NCBI RefSeq assembly: GCF_040543805.1
Contig: NZ_JBEUMS010000012.1
Location: forward strand, 124,001-188,000
From: Arcicella rosea
GTDB taxonomy: Bacteria > Bacteroidota > Bacteroidia > Cytophagales > Spirosomataceae
Direction of reading: 5' to 3'
DNA length: 64,000 nt
Below, piece after piece: positions 28,023-35,805 of this stretch (the first letter of the stretch is position 1; each line of letters begins with the position of its first letter). A program made the position numbers and the translations under genes. The notes below the pieces were generated by a model. The model did not search any database. It was not told where the DNA came from and saw only the letters and a program-made list of their open reading frames with translations.

Positions 28023-29204
28023 ATGAAAAAAGTACTTTTTGTCTTTGCCTTGGCATTGACTAGCATTTTAACAAGCTGTGAAGAAAGTATTGATCTTGGT
28101 CAGCAAAGTCAAAATGAAACGACTGATGCGGCTTCTGCGGCTAAAGTTTCAGCAGTAATTAAGCAAGATTATCCGACTGCAACACAGCTTTTAGTGACAA
28201 CGATTGATTCAAATAAAGTTTATGGTTGCGATTTTCTAGTAAATGGTGTTGCTCATGAAGCCACCGTTTCGGTTGCTGGAAAGATTTTAAGTACTTATGA
28301 AATCAAAGCAGATACAACGAAAACAGCCTTAATTGATGCAATAAAACTGTATTTAGAAACCAATTATAAAGGCTATAAATTAGAAAAAGTAGCTGTTGGA
28401 AAAGATGCCAACGCAAAGCTTTCTTACAAGGTTTTGATTGTGTATAACGATCAAAAAATTACTTTGCTGTTTGATGCTACTGGCACTTTATTAGCTACTT
28501 TTATAGAACCAAAAGGTCAGAAACCAGAGCCCAAACAATCTCCTAAAACTTATCCTGTCGTTTTAAGCGAGTTGCCAGCCAATATTCAAAGTCAGTTGAG
28601 CGGCTTTGAATTTGTAAGAGCATTCGTAAAAACGGATTCGGATGGAAAGAAAACATATTTTGTTGTTGCCAAAACTGGAGATGTTTTATACGAGATAACT
28701 TTTGATAGCACAGGGGTCTTAAAAAACAAAAATGCCATAAAATTACAAGTGCCTAAACCAGAGGTTAAATATTTGAAAGATACCGACTTACCACAAGTAA
28801 TTAAAGATTATCTTTCAACCAATTATCTAGGTTGGAAATTTGAAAAAGGAGTGGTGCTTGTAAAAGATACAGTTATTGATTCATATACGATTGTTATCGC
28901 AAAAGAGGGTAAAATTATTACACTTACTTTTGATGGAAAAGGTAAATTTATTAGTGTTTTAGAACCTAAATTGCCAACTATTCCTAAAATCGAAGACAAG
29001 AGTATTGTAGCAAACGACCTTCCGCAGGCAGTCAAAGATTATTTAAACAAAGTATATGTTGGCTGGACTTTTGTGAAAGGAAGTGTAAGTCTTAAAAATG
29101 ATGTTGCACAGGCATATTTAGTTGTCATTACTTTTGGAACAGATAAGTACTATGTTTATTTCGATAAAGATGGGAATTTTGTTGCAGCCAAAAAAGATAA
29201 ATAG
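28023..29204 (+). CDS. Lipoprotein with PepSY-like repeats
   Basis: A 393-residue lipoprotein with the lipobox LTSC (Cys at residue 19). The mature part consists of about five related units of 60-70 residues of the PepSY-like type. Two adjacent copies start LPQVIKDYLSTNYLGWKFEKG and LPQAVKDYLNKVYVGWTFVKG, and each ends with a strand such as ITLTFDGKGKFIS or YYVYFDKDGNFVA. PepSY-like domains of this sort in Bacteroidota are periplasmic or surface proteins of unknown role; peptidase inhibition has been proposed for PepSY domains. It follows the CHAT gene by 259 bases. Confidence 0.82.
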   Translation: MKKVLFVFALALTSILTSCEESIDLGQQSQNETTDAASAAKVSAVIKQDYPTATQLLVTTIDSNKVYGCDFLVNGVAHEATVSVAGKILSTYEIKADTTKTALIDAIKLYLETNYKGYKLEKVAVGKDANAKLSYKVLIVYNDQKITLLFDATGTLLATFIEPKGQKPEPKQSPKTYPVVLSELPANIQSQLSGFEFVRAFVKTDSDGKKTYFVVAKTGDVLYEITFDSTGVLKNKNAIKLQVPKPEVKYLKDTDLPQVIKDYLSTNYLGWKFEKGVVLVKDTVIDSYTIVIAKEGKIITLTFDGKGKFISVLEPKLPTIPKIEDKSIVANDLPQAVKDYLNKVYVGWTFVKGSVSLKNDVAQAYLVVITFGTDKYYVYFDKDGNFVAAKKDK

Positions 29205-29210
29205 TAAAAC

Positions 29211-29246
29211 GATGTTTGTTTGTTGATAAGTCAACAAACAAACATC
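29211..29246. repeat. Perfect 16-bp inverted repeat in the leader of the Ig-like lipoprotein gene
   Basis: GATGTTTGTTTGTTGA (29211-29226), loop TAAG, and the exact complement (29231-29246). It lies after the stop of the PepSY-like gene and 11 bases before the next ATG. With no T run after it, it may be a terminator read poorly, an mRNA stability hairpin or a site that hides the start. Confidence 0.75.
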
Positions 29247-29257
29247 AAAAAAATAAC

Positions 29258-30520
29258 ATGAGAATTTTTGTAGGTATATTTTTCATCATAGTATTGAGTT
29301 TGCTTGTTGGTTGCGACGAAATCAGGGAAGTCGAGCCAACAGTAAAACCAACAGTCACTACTATGTCGTTGATTGATACAAAAAATTATTATACTCCTCC
29401 TAATAATTTTATCGCAATTGACACCAAAGTGCTTCTGAAAGCATCGGGCTATAGTTCGATTAAAATTGTGAGTGCACCTCAATACGGTAAATATTCATTT
29501 TCTAAAACAGGTTATTTAGTGTATAAATCAGATTCTACAAAGAATGAAGTAACCGACTTCCTGATTTATAAAATGATGAATGGTGACCCTACAAAAGATA
29601 AGCGAGATACTATTAAAGTAAACATTACTTCGGATTACAGTAAAATTCCTTGTAATGCAGGAGCAATTCCAGATTTTTTCACGGTGAAATTAAATACACC
29701 AACCGTCTTGGATGTATTGAAAAATGACCGTTTCTGTAATGCCATTGTTGATTCAAGTTCTTTAGCCATTTTGGATAGTCCAAATTTTGGTACTGCCGAA
29801 ATTGTAAAGAATAAAATCGTTTACACACCCAAAAGTAATTTCTATCAAAATGACATCTTTTTTTATCAAATCTGCACAGGTGGGAGTAATCCTGTGTGTA
29901 GAATCGTTGCCGTAAGGATTGATATTGAAGGAACTTGGTGTAGAAATATTTTAATTCCAGATGTGATTGTTATCGACAAATACGATACTTCAACACAGAA
30001 AATAAAAGTGCTTGAAAACGATAAAATTTGTGATAATTACGATGTAAAAAGTTTGAAAATTACGGCTAATCCACAGTTTGGAAAAGCGATAGTAAATGCT
30101 AATTCAGAAATTGAATATACCCAAACTGCCAAACAAGAAGCCAATGATTTGCTAGAGTACACGATTTACGACAAAAATGGAGCGAATCCGCAAAAAATGT
30201 TTGTCGAGATTTTTATCCGTGCCATTCCTACTTGTAAAGCTTATGCTAAAAATGGAGAAATGGAATTGTCGGCTAGTCAGGTAAAAGAAACAGAGATAGA
30301 AATTCCTTATAGATTATACGTCTCTGGTTGTGTAAATATCAAGAATATTAGTATTGAAACCCAACCTACTTATGGTATGATACGCATTGAAGACAAAAAG
30401 CTTTTATACAAGCTGAAACAACAAGATGGCAAAGAGTATAATGATCAATTTAAGTATGTAGTTACCAGTACAAATGGAGAAATTCTCAAAGCCACTTTTA
30501 CAATTAGAATTAAAAAATAG
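29258..30520 (+). CDS. Lipoprotein with cadherin/Ig-like (Big_9-type) repeats
   Basis: About 420 residues from the ATG at 29258, which gives a lipoprotein signal (IFFIIVLSLLVGC); a frame opening at 29216 would place the leader after 14 polar residues. The mature part holds four degenerate units of the form P-x-(F/Y)-G-x followed by a Y-x-P-like strand and D-x-F-x-Y: PQYGKYSF, PNFGTAEI, PQFGKAIV and PTYGMIRI. These are the tandem Ig/cadherin-like units seen in Bacteroidota surface proteins. It ends 46 bases before the ECF sigma gene. Confidence 0.75.
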   Translation: MRIFVGIFFIIVLSLLVGCDEIREVEPTVKPTVTTMSLIDTKNYYTPPNNFIAIDTKVLLKASGYSSIKIVSAPQYGKYSFSKTGYLVYKSDSTKNEVTDFLIYKMMNGDPTKDKRDTIKVNITSDYSKIPCNAGAIPDFFTVKLNTPTVLDVLKNDRFCNAIVDSSSLAILDSPNFGTAEIVKNKIVYTPKSNFYQNDIFFYQICTGGSNPVCRIVAVRIDIEGTWCRNILIPDVIVIDKYDTSTQKIKVLENDKICDNYDVKSLKITANPQFGKAIVNANSEIEYTQTAKQEANDLLEYTIYDKNGANPQKMFVEIFIRAIPTCKAYAKNGEMELSASQVKETEIEIPYRLYVSGCVNIKNISIETQPTYGMIRIEDKKLLYKLKQQDGKEYNDQFKYVVTSTNGEILKATFTIRIKK

Positions 30521-30566
30521 GTAGTAAATTTTAACTAGAATTTATTACTGCTACAAAACTCACTAA

Positions 30567-31118
30567 ATGCTCAACGAACAGGAATTAGTCAAAGCCTGCC
30601 AAAAAAACGACCGCAAAGCCCAAACTGCTTTTTATGACCTGTATAAAAGCAAATTGATGGGTGTTTGTCGTCGTTATACTCGCACGCCCGAGGAGGCCGA
30701 AGACATCTATCAAGAAGCATTTGTGAAAATATTTAATAACATTCATACCCTTGAAAACCCAAAGGCTGTTGGTGCTTGGGTTAGAAAGGCGGTAATTCAT
30801 ACGGCAATAAATTATTATCATGCGAATTTAAAATTTCAACAAAATACAGAATATGAAAATATTGTACTAAGCAACGATGATTACCCCAACCTATTATCAA
30901 CACTTACAAGCGAAGAACTTCTTGCGCTCATCAATAAATTACCCGACGGCTATCGGATGGTATTTAACCTTTATGTAATTGATGGTTATAATCATGCAGA
31001 AATCGGAGAATTGTTGGGTGTGAGCGAGAATACTTCAAAATCACAGCTTTCAAGAGCCAAAGAGTTACTCAGAAAGCAATTAAAACAACTGGGAATTGTC
31101 AGCTATGAACGCACTTGA
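30567..31118 (+). CDS. RNA polymerase ECF sigma factor
   Basis: A 183-residue ECF sigma factor. Region 2 includes LMGVCRRYTRTPEEAEDIYQEAFVKIF and AVGAWVRKAVIHTAINYYH; region 4 includes LLALINKLPDGYRMVFNLYVIDGYNHAEIGELLGVSENTSKSQLSRAKELLRKQL. The 3' end overlaps the next gene by 14 bases, so the sigma factor and its probable anti-sigma partner are translated together. This is the typical genetic layout for a Bacteroidota ECF sigma/anti-sigma pair. Confidence 0.94.
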   Translation: MLNEQELVKACQKNDRKAQTAFYDLYKSKLMGVCRRYTRTPEEAEDIYQEAFVKIFNNIHTLENPKAVGAWVRKAVIHTAINYYHANLKFQQNTEYENIVLSNDDYPNLLSTLTSEELLALINKLPDGYRMVFNLYVIDGYNHAEIGELLGVSENTSKSQLSRAKELLRKQLKQLGIVSYERT

Positions 31119-32538
31119 TAACGAAAAAGACCCTTTTGAGGATATTTTCAGAGATAAATTGTTTGATTTTGAATCTGAACCAAACAATAAACTCTGGAAA
31201 TCAATAGAACCTCAACTTCCTGCTAATCCAGCAAGGAAAATACCGTATTGGCAAATGGCAGCAGTAGCAGTTTTGTTATTGCTGACAGGCATCGGTGTGT
31301 ATTTAATGCCTTCGTCAATCAGTAATGAAACCGAAAATGCTCAGGTTGAAAAAACACAAGAAAAAGAGTTAAACAAAACCATAAATTCTAGGGATTTATT
31401 AGAAAAAAACAATAAAAACTTAAATAAAGAAAATAAATCGACTATTATTGAGGAAAATCATTTACAAAAATCAGACAAAATAGTATCTTCAACAATTGAG
31501 AGTAATGGAACTTCTGAAAAAGTTCAACATGAATTATCATCAGAAAGTAAAAAAACGACTTTAAAAGAACAACAAAATAGATTAAAAGTAGCAGGAGTGA
31601 TACCACCTGTTAATTCAAGTAATGAGGTTCAAGATGAACTTGCAGATGGTGCAAAGCAAAATAACTTTGTGAATCAGTATTCAAAAAAATATTCTTTGAA
31701 TAAAAGCAATAAAACCAATCGTTCTGCTGTATTCTCAGGTAAGTATGAAAATATTGATGACGAGTCGGCCGATAAACAAAGTATTGAAGCAACTAAGTAT
31801 TCGGAGCAGCGTTCAACATTATTAACAAGCCTTGATGCAAAAGCGTATCATCCATTTACAAATCATTTCAGAACACCGAAAATAAAGTATCGTGGACCAA
31901 AACCTACTGTATATTTTAAAGAATCTAAGCCAGTAGAATGGTACATTAGTGCGATGCCACTGATTAATTATTATACCATCACAGCTAATGGCAACGATGC
32001 GAATTATGTTCACAAAATTGCGGTGAATGATGAAGCTGACCGATTAGGTTTTTATACGCAGGCAGGTTTAGTTTTTACTTTGTCGGATAGATTTAAGCTA
32101 AGAACGGGTTTGACTTTCACCAAAACCAATCATAGTTTTAGCTATCAAGTTCGTACAGATTCATTAGTGGTGCAGTCACCTGATAATACTACTGGCGTAG
32201 ATGTAAGTTTTGCTGAACTCAAAAAAGTATATGCTCAGTCAGCGTATTATTTAGGTACAAAGGTTGATTTACAATATACTTTTTTAAGAGGGGAATCACT
32301 TTCTCATTATGTAAATGTAGGCGTAGAGGGAGCGTACAAAATTAATGGAAGTAACCAGTTGAATGCCTTTGCGAATATTGCTTATGGAATTACTCGTCAG
32401 ATTGGAGATCATGCCTATTTGTTTGTAGAGCCAACTTTTAGTTATTCGCTCAACGAACAAAGTGATTCAAATTCTTTGTTATTAATCAAACCCAATAAAA
32501 TTGGCTTTAATATTGGGATAAACTTCAAACTAAAATGA
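31105..32538 (+). CDS. Dual membrane-spanning anti-sigma factor-like protein (TM helix plus C-terminal beta-barrel)
   Basis: A 477-residue protein from the ATG at 31105. Residues 1-45 are polar (NEKDPFEDIFRDKLFDFE, then NKLWKSIEPQL), the expected cytosolic sigma-binding part. A single helix (YWQMAAVAVLLLLTGIGVYLM) follows, then about 180 residues rich in Lys, Asn, Ser and Glu that look disordered, and from about residue 265 a beta-rich domain with alternating strands (FYTQAGLVFTLSDRFKLRTGLTF, SHYVNVGVEGAYKI, HAYLFVEPTFSYSL) ending IGFNIGINFKLK, as in outer-membrane barrels. This layout is that of the Dma-type dual membrane-spanning anti-sigma factors reported in Bacteroides thetaiotaomicron. 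The assignment rests on architecture and position next to a sigma gene. Confidence 0.78.
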   Translation: MNALDNEKDPFEDIFRDKLFDFESEPNNKLWKSIEPQLPANPARKIPYWQMAAVAVLLLLTGIGVYLMPSSISNETENAQVEKTQEKELNKTINSRDLLEKNNKNLNKENKSTIIEENHLQKSDKIVSSTIESNGTSEKVQHELSSESKKTTLKEQQNRLKVAGVIPPVNSSNEVQDELADGAKQNNFVNQYSKKYSLNKSNKTNRSAVFSGKYENIDDESADKQSIEATKYSEQRSTLLTSLDAKAYHPFTNHFRTPKIKYRGPKPTVYFKESKPVEWYISAMPLINYYTITANGNDANYVHKIAVNDEADRLGFYTQAGLVFTLSDRFKLRTGLTFTKTNHSFSYQVRTDSLVVQSPDNTTGVDVSFAELKKVYAQSAYYLGTKVDLQYTFLRGESLSHYVNVGVEGAYKINGSNQLNAFANIAYGITRQIGDHAYLFVEPTFSYSLNEQSDSNSLLLIKPNKIGFNIGINFKLK

Positions 32539-32639
32539 TAAGCGTATTTAATTTTTTCTGGAAGGGGCTAGTTTGTATTGTATTAATTGTTGTTGCACTA
32601 ACGGTTGCTTTATTTAGCGGAGAAGTTAGTAAACTATAA
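32535..32639 (+). CDS. 34-residue single-helix membrane microprotein
   Basis: An ATG at 32535 overlaps the TGA of the anti-sigma-like gene by four bases and opens a 34-codon frame: MISVFNFFWKG, then a continuous hydrophobic helix (LVCIVLIVVALTVALF), then SGEVSKL. The four-base overlap, the clean amphipathic ends and the helix length speak for a real gene translated by coupling. No homologue is known to me. A role in the sigma/anti-sigma system is only suggested by position. Confidence 0.6.
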   Translation: MISVFNFFWKGLVCIVLIVVALTVALFSGEVSKL

Positions 32640-32646
32640 ACTAAGA

Positions 32647-32681
32647 TTTGAGGAGTATTCCAAAGCGGATTACTCCTCAAA
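32647..32681. repeat. Inverted repeat after the sigma operon
   Basis: TTTGAGGAGTA (32647-32657) pairs exactly with 32671-32681 around a 13-base loop, eight bases after the microprotein stop. It may end the sigma operon, although an A run rather than a T run follows. Confidence 0.5.
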
Positions 32682-32694
32682 AAATATACTGTTT

Positions 32695-32876
32695 CTATAT
32701 CAATATTGTAAAATGCACATTCAACCTTGTATTCGCTTTTAATTCTCCTCCAGATAAATCTTGGTTAATTGACTTCTGATAATTCACTCCTAAAAATACG
32801 TTTTGTAGTAGTATTCAATTCCTAAAGCACCAAAAGTAAGGATATCTTCCCATTTGTGATAATGCTGTGATGGCGC
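32695..32876 (-). pseudogene. Decayed 3' remnant of an outer-membrane transporter-like gene
   Basis: On the minus strand, 32876 downward reads APSQHYHKWEDILTFGALGI-EYYYKT and then hits a stop; after a frame change near 32800 it continues as NVFLGVNYQKSINQDLSGGE and ends LNVHFTILI at a stop (32695-32697). Together these look like the last strands of a beta-barrel protein. In related clusters a transporter-family outer-membrane protein often follows the MbnP and MbnH-like genes, which is its position here. The upstream part of the gene is missing, so it is a truncated, frameshifted remnant. Family assignment is inference. Confidence 0.5.
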
Positions 32877-32941
32877 TCAAACCATTCAAGTAGTTGTTTG
32901 CCATTTTTCTGAATAGCTTTTATCATGATATTTTTTGTTGA

Positions 32942-34039
32942 TTAAGGAGTAAACCTTTTATCAGTCAGAAATTCTCTGTCGGTAAGTGTTCTTAAAAATG
33001 CAATAATCTGAGTTTTTTCTGTAGCCGTCAGAGGAATACCAAGTTTGCCATTTTGATTGAGAATTGGGTCAAGATTTTGGGTAGCCGTAACGGTATTCAT
33101 ATAATGATTGAGTACCTCATCTAACGTCTGGAATCGCCCATCGTGCATATAAGGTTTGGTGGCTTCTACATTTCTAAGACTTGGTACTTTAAACTTATTT
33201 TTATCTTTGGGCATTTCCGTTACTCGCATTCTTCCATCATCAATTACAGGTTCGATAAATGCTTTCTTAACACCATCCACCATTCTATAAACTACTTGTT
33301 GGCGTTCTGTTGGCGGTAAACCGTTATTTCTGAAACTTCCATCACTAAACAATTCTCCAGCATGGCATGAGGAACACTTTTGTTTGAATAATTCCATTCC
33401 AGCCAATTCTGTTTCGTTAAAAACTACTCCACTTTCTTTCCTTATGTATTTATCATAACGAGAATTAGCAGAAACTAAAGACAATAAAAATTGAGAAAGT
33501 GCTTTCAAAAATCGTTGTGAAGTAATTTCAGTAGTTCCAAAAGCATTTTTGAACATGAGGGGATACTTGTCAGTCTTCCGCAGCTTATCTAATACGTTCG
33601 ATACTTTATCGTCCATTTCAACTGGATTTTCGATAGGAGAAATCGCAAAAAGATCTAAATCAAATACGCCACCGTCCCATCCAAAAGTTTTTTCCCAAGC
33701 TAGGTTTTGTAATGATGATGAATTTCTTAAACCAATCTGGTTATCAATTCCATGACTTAAATCATGCAAATGATGCGTAAAGCCAAAGTCTTGTCGATGG
33801 CATTCGCCACAAGACATTGAACCGTCTCTCGAAAGTAGTCCATCATAAAAAAGACTTTTTCCTAATTCAAAACCTTCTTTTGTAATAGGATTACTTTCCA
33901 ATTTATAAACTGGACTTTGAAAATTGCTAGGCTGATAAAATAGTTTTTCAGGCTCAATTACCCCATCTGGCTGTTTTGAGCAGGAGAAAACCATCAGAAA
34001 TAGAAACAGTACGCTGCTGTTTAAGAATAGATTCTTCAT
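32942..34039 (-). CDS. Di-heme cytochrome c peroxidase family protein (MbnH-like)
   Basis: About 365 residues from the ATG at 34039, giving a lipoprotein signal (SSVLFLFLMVFSC); a longer frame from 34069 is less likely. Two c-type heme sites are visible, CGECH and CSSCH, in the CCP/MauG/MbnH layout: GKSLFYDGLLSRDGSMSCGECH, then ELAGMELFKQKCSSCH, and FKVPSLRNVEATKPYMHDGR in the C-terminal half. MbnH is a MauG-like di-heme enzyme that modifies a tryptophan in its partner MbnP. The gene follows an MbnP-like gene, which supports the MbnH assignment over a plain peroxidase. Confidence 0.9.
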   Translation of the reverse strand: MKNLFLNSSVLFLFLMVFSCSKQPDGVIEPEKLFYQPSNFQSPVYKLESNPITKEGFELGKSLFYDGLLSRDGSMSCGECHRQDFGFTHHLHDLSHGIDNQIGLRNSSSLQNLAWEKTFGWDGGVFDLDLFAISPIENPVEMDDKVSNVLDKLRKTDKYPLMFKNAFGTTEITSQRFLKALSQFLLSLVSANSRYDKYIRKESGVVFNETELAGMELFKQKCSSCHAGELFSDGSFRNNGLPPTERQQVVYRMVDGVKKAFIEPVIDDGRMRVTEMPKDKNKFKVPSLRNVEATKPYMHDGRFQTLDEVLNHYMNTVTATQNLDPILNQNGKLGIPLTATEKTQIIAFLRTLTDREFLTDKRFTP

Positions 34040-34056
34040 ATCTAATTTATTTAATC

Positions 34057-34087
34057 TTCTACTCTTCAATAAATATGAAGAGTAGAA
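34057..34087. repeat. Inverted repeat between the MbnP-like and MbnH-like genes
   Basis: TTCTACTCTTCA pairs exactly with TGAAGAGTAGAA around a seven-base loop. It stands between the two genes, with its T run on the plus strand side. On the minus-strand mRNA it may set the ratio of the two proteins by stabilising one end or by partial termination. Confidence 0.6.
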
Positions 34088-34095
34088 GTGTTTTT

Positions 34096-34911
34096 TTAAT
34101 TAGCATCGTTACTAACATTGTTTACGCTAAACATCTGCTTGTAGTTGTCGGCAATAGGTGTAGCTGTATTTATAGTATGTACCAAATTGGTCTCAGCTAA
34201 TTTTATTTGAGTAGTACCATTAAATACCTTCAAAATATCTACAAACAAATGTACTTTTGGCGCAATATTGCTACGAACTGTAGCTGCATTTGAGAGTGGT
34301 AATGTTATCGTACGAAGATTATTGGCAGTTTTTGTCGTCATTCCTCCAAAACCTCCTACGTGCAGTTGAAATGGTCTTTTTCCTGAAGCATTTGTTGGAA
34401 TAACAGAAGATGTTCCTTCAAATTTAAAGAAAATATAACCCGAATTCCATGCCCAGTACATGCCATCATCACCATAAGAGGCTGGGTCAAGTACTCCTAT
34501 TCTTTGGCTAAGGTCAGAAGTACTTCTAGTACTATCTACACCAACCATGAAAGATACTTCTTTGTAATTTCCAGTAGGAATATCTTTTAATTCAGCTTCA
34601 AGACTACCAGCATCTGACTGTTTTATCAAGAAATAATTATTCGGAAATTTAACAATAGTACCATCTTCTTTCTTGAACGAAACATTAGAAATAAAGTAAT
34701 TTAAAGTAGTAACCGTAAAATCTTCGCCAGAACTGTTTGTATAAGCTCCAGTTCCAAGTACTAAAGCCTTGTCGCCCACATTATTATCGAAAGAAAGTGT
34801 GATTGAGTTTTTATCGTTTGGATTGAGTTTATTTTCATCATCTTTACAAGAAACAGATAGAACGATAAAACCCAAGAAAAAAAGTATTGACAGTAATTTA
34901 TTCGTTTTCAT
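34096..34911 (-). CDS. MbnP-like copper-associated lipoprotein
   Basis: A 271-residue lipoprotein with a signal ending VLSVSC (Cys about residue 22). It carries the MbnP family pattern: ITLSFDNNVGDKALVLG, YTNSSGEDFTVTTLNYFISNV, then GDDGMYWAWNSGYIFFKFEG, the strongest hallmark, and PFQLHVGGFGG. MbnP binds copper through kynurenine formed from a tryptophan by MbnH. The Trp residues of MYWAW are candidates, but which one is modified cannot be told. It lies directly upstream of the di-heme protein on the same strand. Confidence 0.85.
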   Translation of the reverse strand: MKTNKLLSILFFLGFIVLSVSCKDDENKLNPNDKNSITLSFDNNVGDKALVLGTGAYTNSSGEDFTVTTLNYFISNVSFKKEDGTIVKFPNNYFLIKQSDAGSLEAELKDIPTGNYKEVSFMVGVDSTRSTSDLSQRIGVLDPASYGDDGMYWAWNSGYIFFKFEGTSSVIPTNASGKRPFQLHVGGFGGMTTKTANNLRTITLPLSNAATVRSNIAPKVHLFVDILKVFNGTTQIKLAETNLVHTINTATPIADNYKQMFSVNNVSNDAN

Positions 34912-35101
34912 ACAAGGAATTTTGAAACAGATAGACAGTATTGTATTGCCTAACTAATTTTTGATTAGTAAAAAATAGATTGAATCCAATGCAAGTGAAT
35001 AATAGGTTATGTACAACCTACATCAATGCTTTGGGCATATTCATCGCAAAAAAGATTAAATCTTTAGAGCTTTGAACCAAAAACCAGTAAAAAGAAAGGA
35101 A

Positions 35102-35485
35102 TTAGAATTGTGGAGGACGAAAAATACCTTTTAGCATGCCAGCAACTGGATTGGCTAAAAAAGCAAAATTTGATGCTTTTCTGAGAAGTTCAATGAAAGA
35201 GATTTTGCTAAAATTAAGATTTCCGAAAGGACAAAATAGCTGAATTTCAGGCATTTTCTCTAACCTTTCTGCTGTTTGCTTATGTTCTCTTTCTTCAGCA
35301 GCTTTTAGTTTTTTAGCTAAATAACACTTACCATCACAGTGCAAAGAAGGACGATTTTTGTTTACACAAAGTACTTTCGCAATATAAGCTTTATTGGCTT
35401 GGAAGTACACGACAACGCCCATACGACTGAATAAAGGTAAATTCAGTACTAAAAGTAGAAAGTATATAGTAACACGTGTCAACAT
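35102..35485 (-). CDS. Small anchored Cys-motif protein with C-terminal RPPQF
   Basis: A 127-residue protein with an N-terminal hydrophobic segment (VTIYFLLLVLNLPLF). It has a Cys pattern VLCVNKNRPSLHCDGKCYLAKKL, then a helical charged stretch, and ends KGIFRPPQF. The same pattern recurs at 45115-45504 (LCENRFKPQMNCNGHCYLAKKL, ending FHPPTV). The CxGxCYLxKxL motif may bind metal. No named family is known to me. It lies upstream of the MbnP/MbnH-like genes on the same strand, 190 bases away. Confidence 0.75.
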   Translation of the reverse strand: MLTRVTIYFLLLVLNLPLFSRMGVVVYFQANKAYIAKVLCVNKNRPSLHCDGKCYLAKKLKAAEEREHKQTAERLEKMPEIQLFCPFGNLNFSKISFIELLRKASNFAFLANPVAGMLKGIFRPPQF

Positions 35486-35615
35486 TCTGCAAATGTTAGG
35501 CTGGTATTTTTTCCAATGCTAATTCTAAAACGAAAATATCAACATGATATTTGTTATTTGCCAAAGAATAATACCAACAACATTGATACAATTAGCATTA
35601 GCAACAGAATAATTG

Positions 35616-35658
35616 CCCCGACTGTTCTTTTCCAGTCGGGGAGGATTTTTCTCTTTTT
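35616..35658 (+). terminator. GC-rich hairpin after the 48-residue membrane peptide gene
   Basis: CCCCGACTG (35616-35624) pairs with CAGTCGGGG (35633-35641) and a T-rich stretch follows on the plus strand. It stands just past the end of the minus-strand cytochrome operon, so it may work in reverse as a strong stop for that message or mark a plus-strand transcript not otherwise seen. Confidence 0.5.
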
Positions 35659-35803
35659 ACTCATTTTTATTTCTTCTGATATTGGGTAAAAATCTCAAGC
35701 CATTTTTATGGAGAATTGTTAATTGCAACAAAATATTAGCCGCAACGGCAATGCACACTAAGCCAATTGCAGCTATTCCGATACTGATTAATAAAATCTT
35801 CAT
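35657..35803 (-). CDS. 48-residue membrane peptide in the cytochrome operon
   Basis: A 48-codon frame starts at the ATG at 35803, two bases after the stop of the upstream cytochrome gene. It reads MKILLISIGIAAIGLVC, continuing as a single hydrophobic helix to about residue 30, and ends with a basic tail (LRFLPNIRRNKNE). Short single-helix subunits are typical of bd-like and other oxidase complexes (compare CydX), so a role as an accessory subunit is reasonable but inferred. Confidence 0.65.
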   Translation of the reverse strand: MKILLISIGIAAIGLVCIAVAANILLQLTILHKNGLRFLPNIRRNKNE

Positions 35804-35805
35804 GG

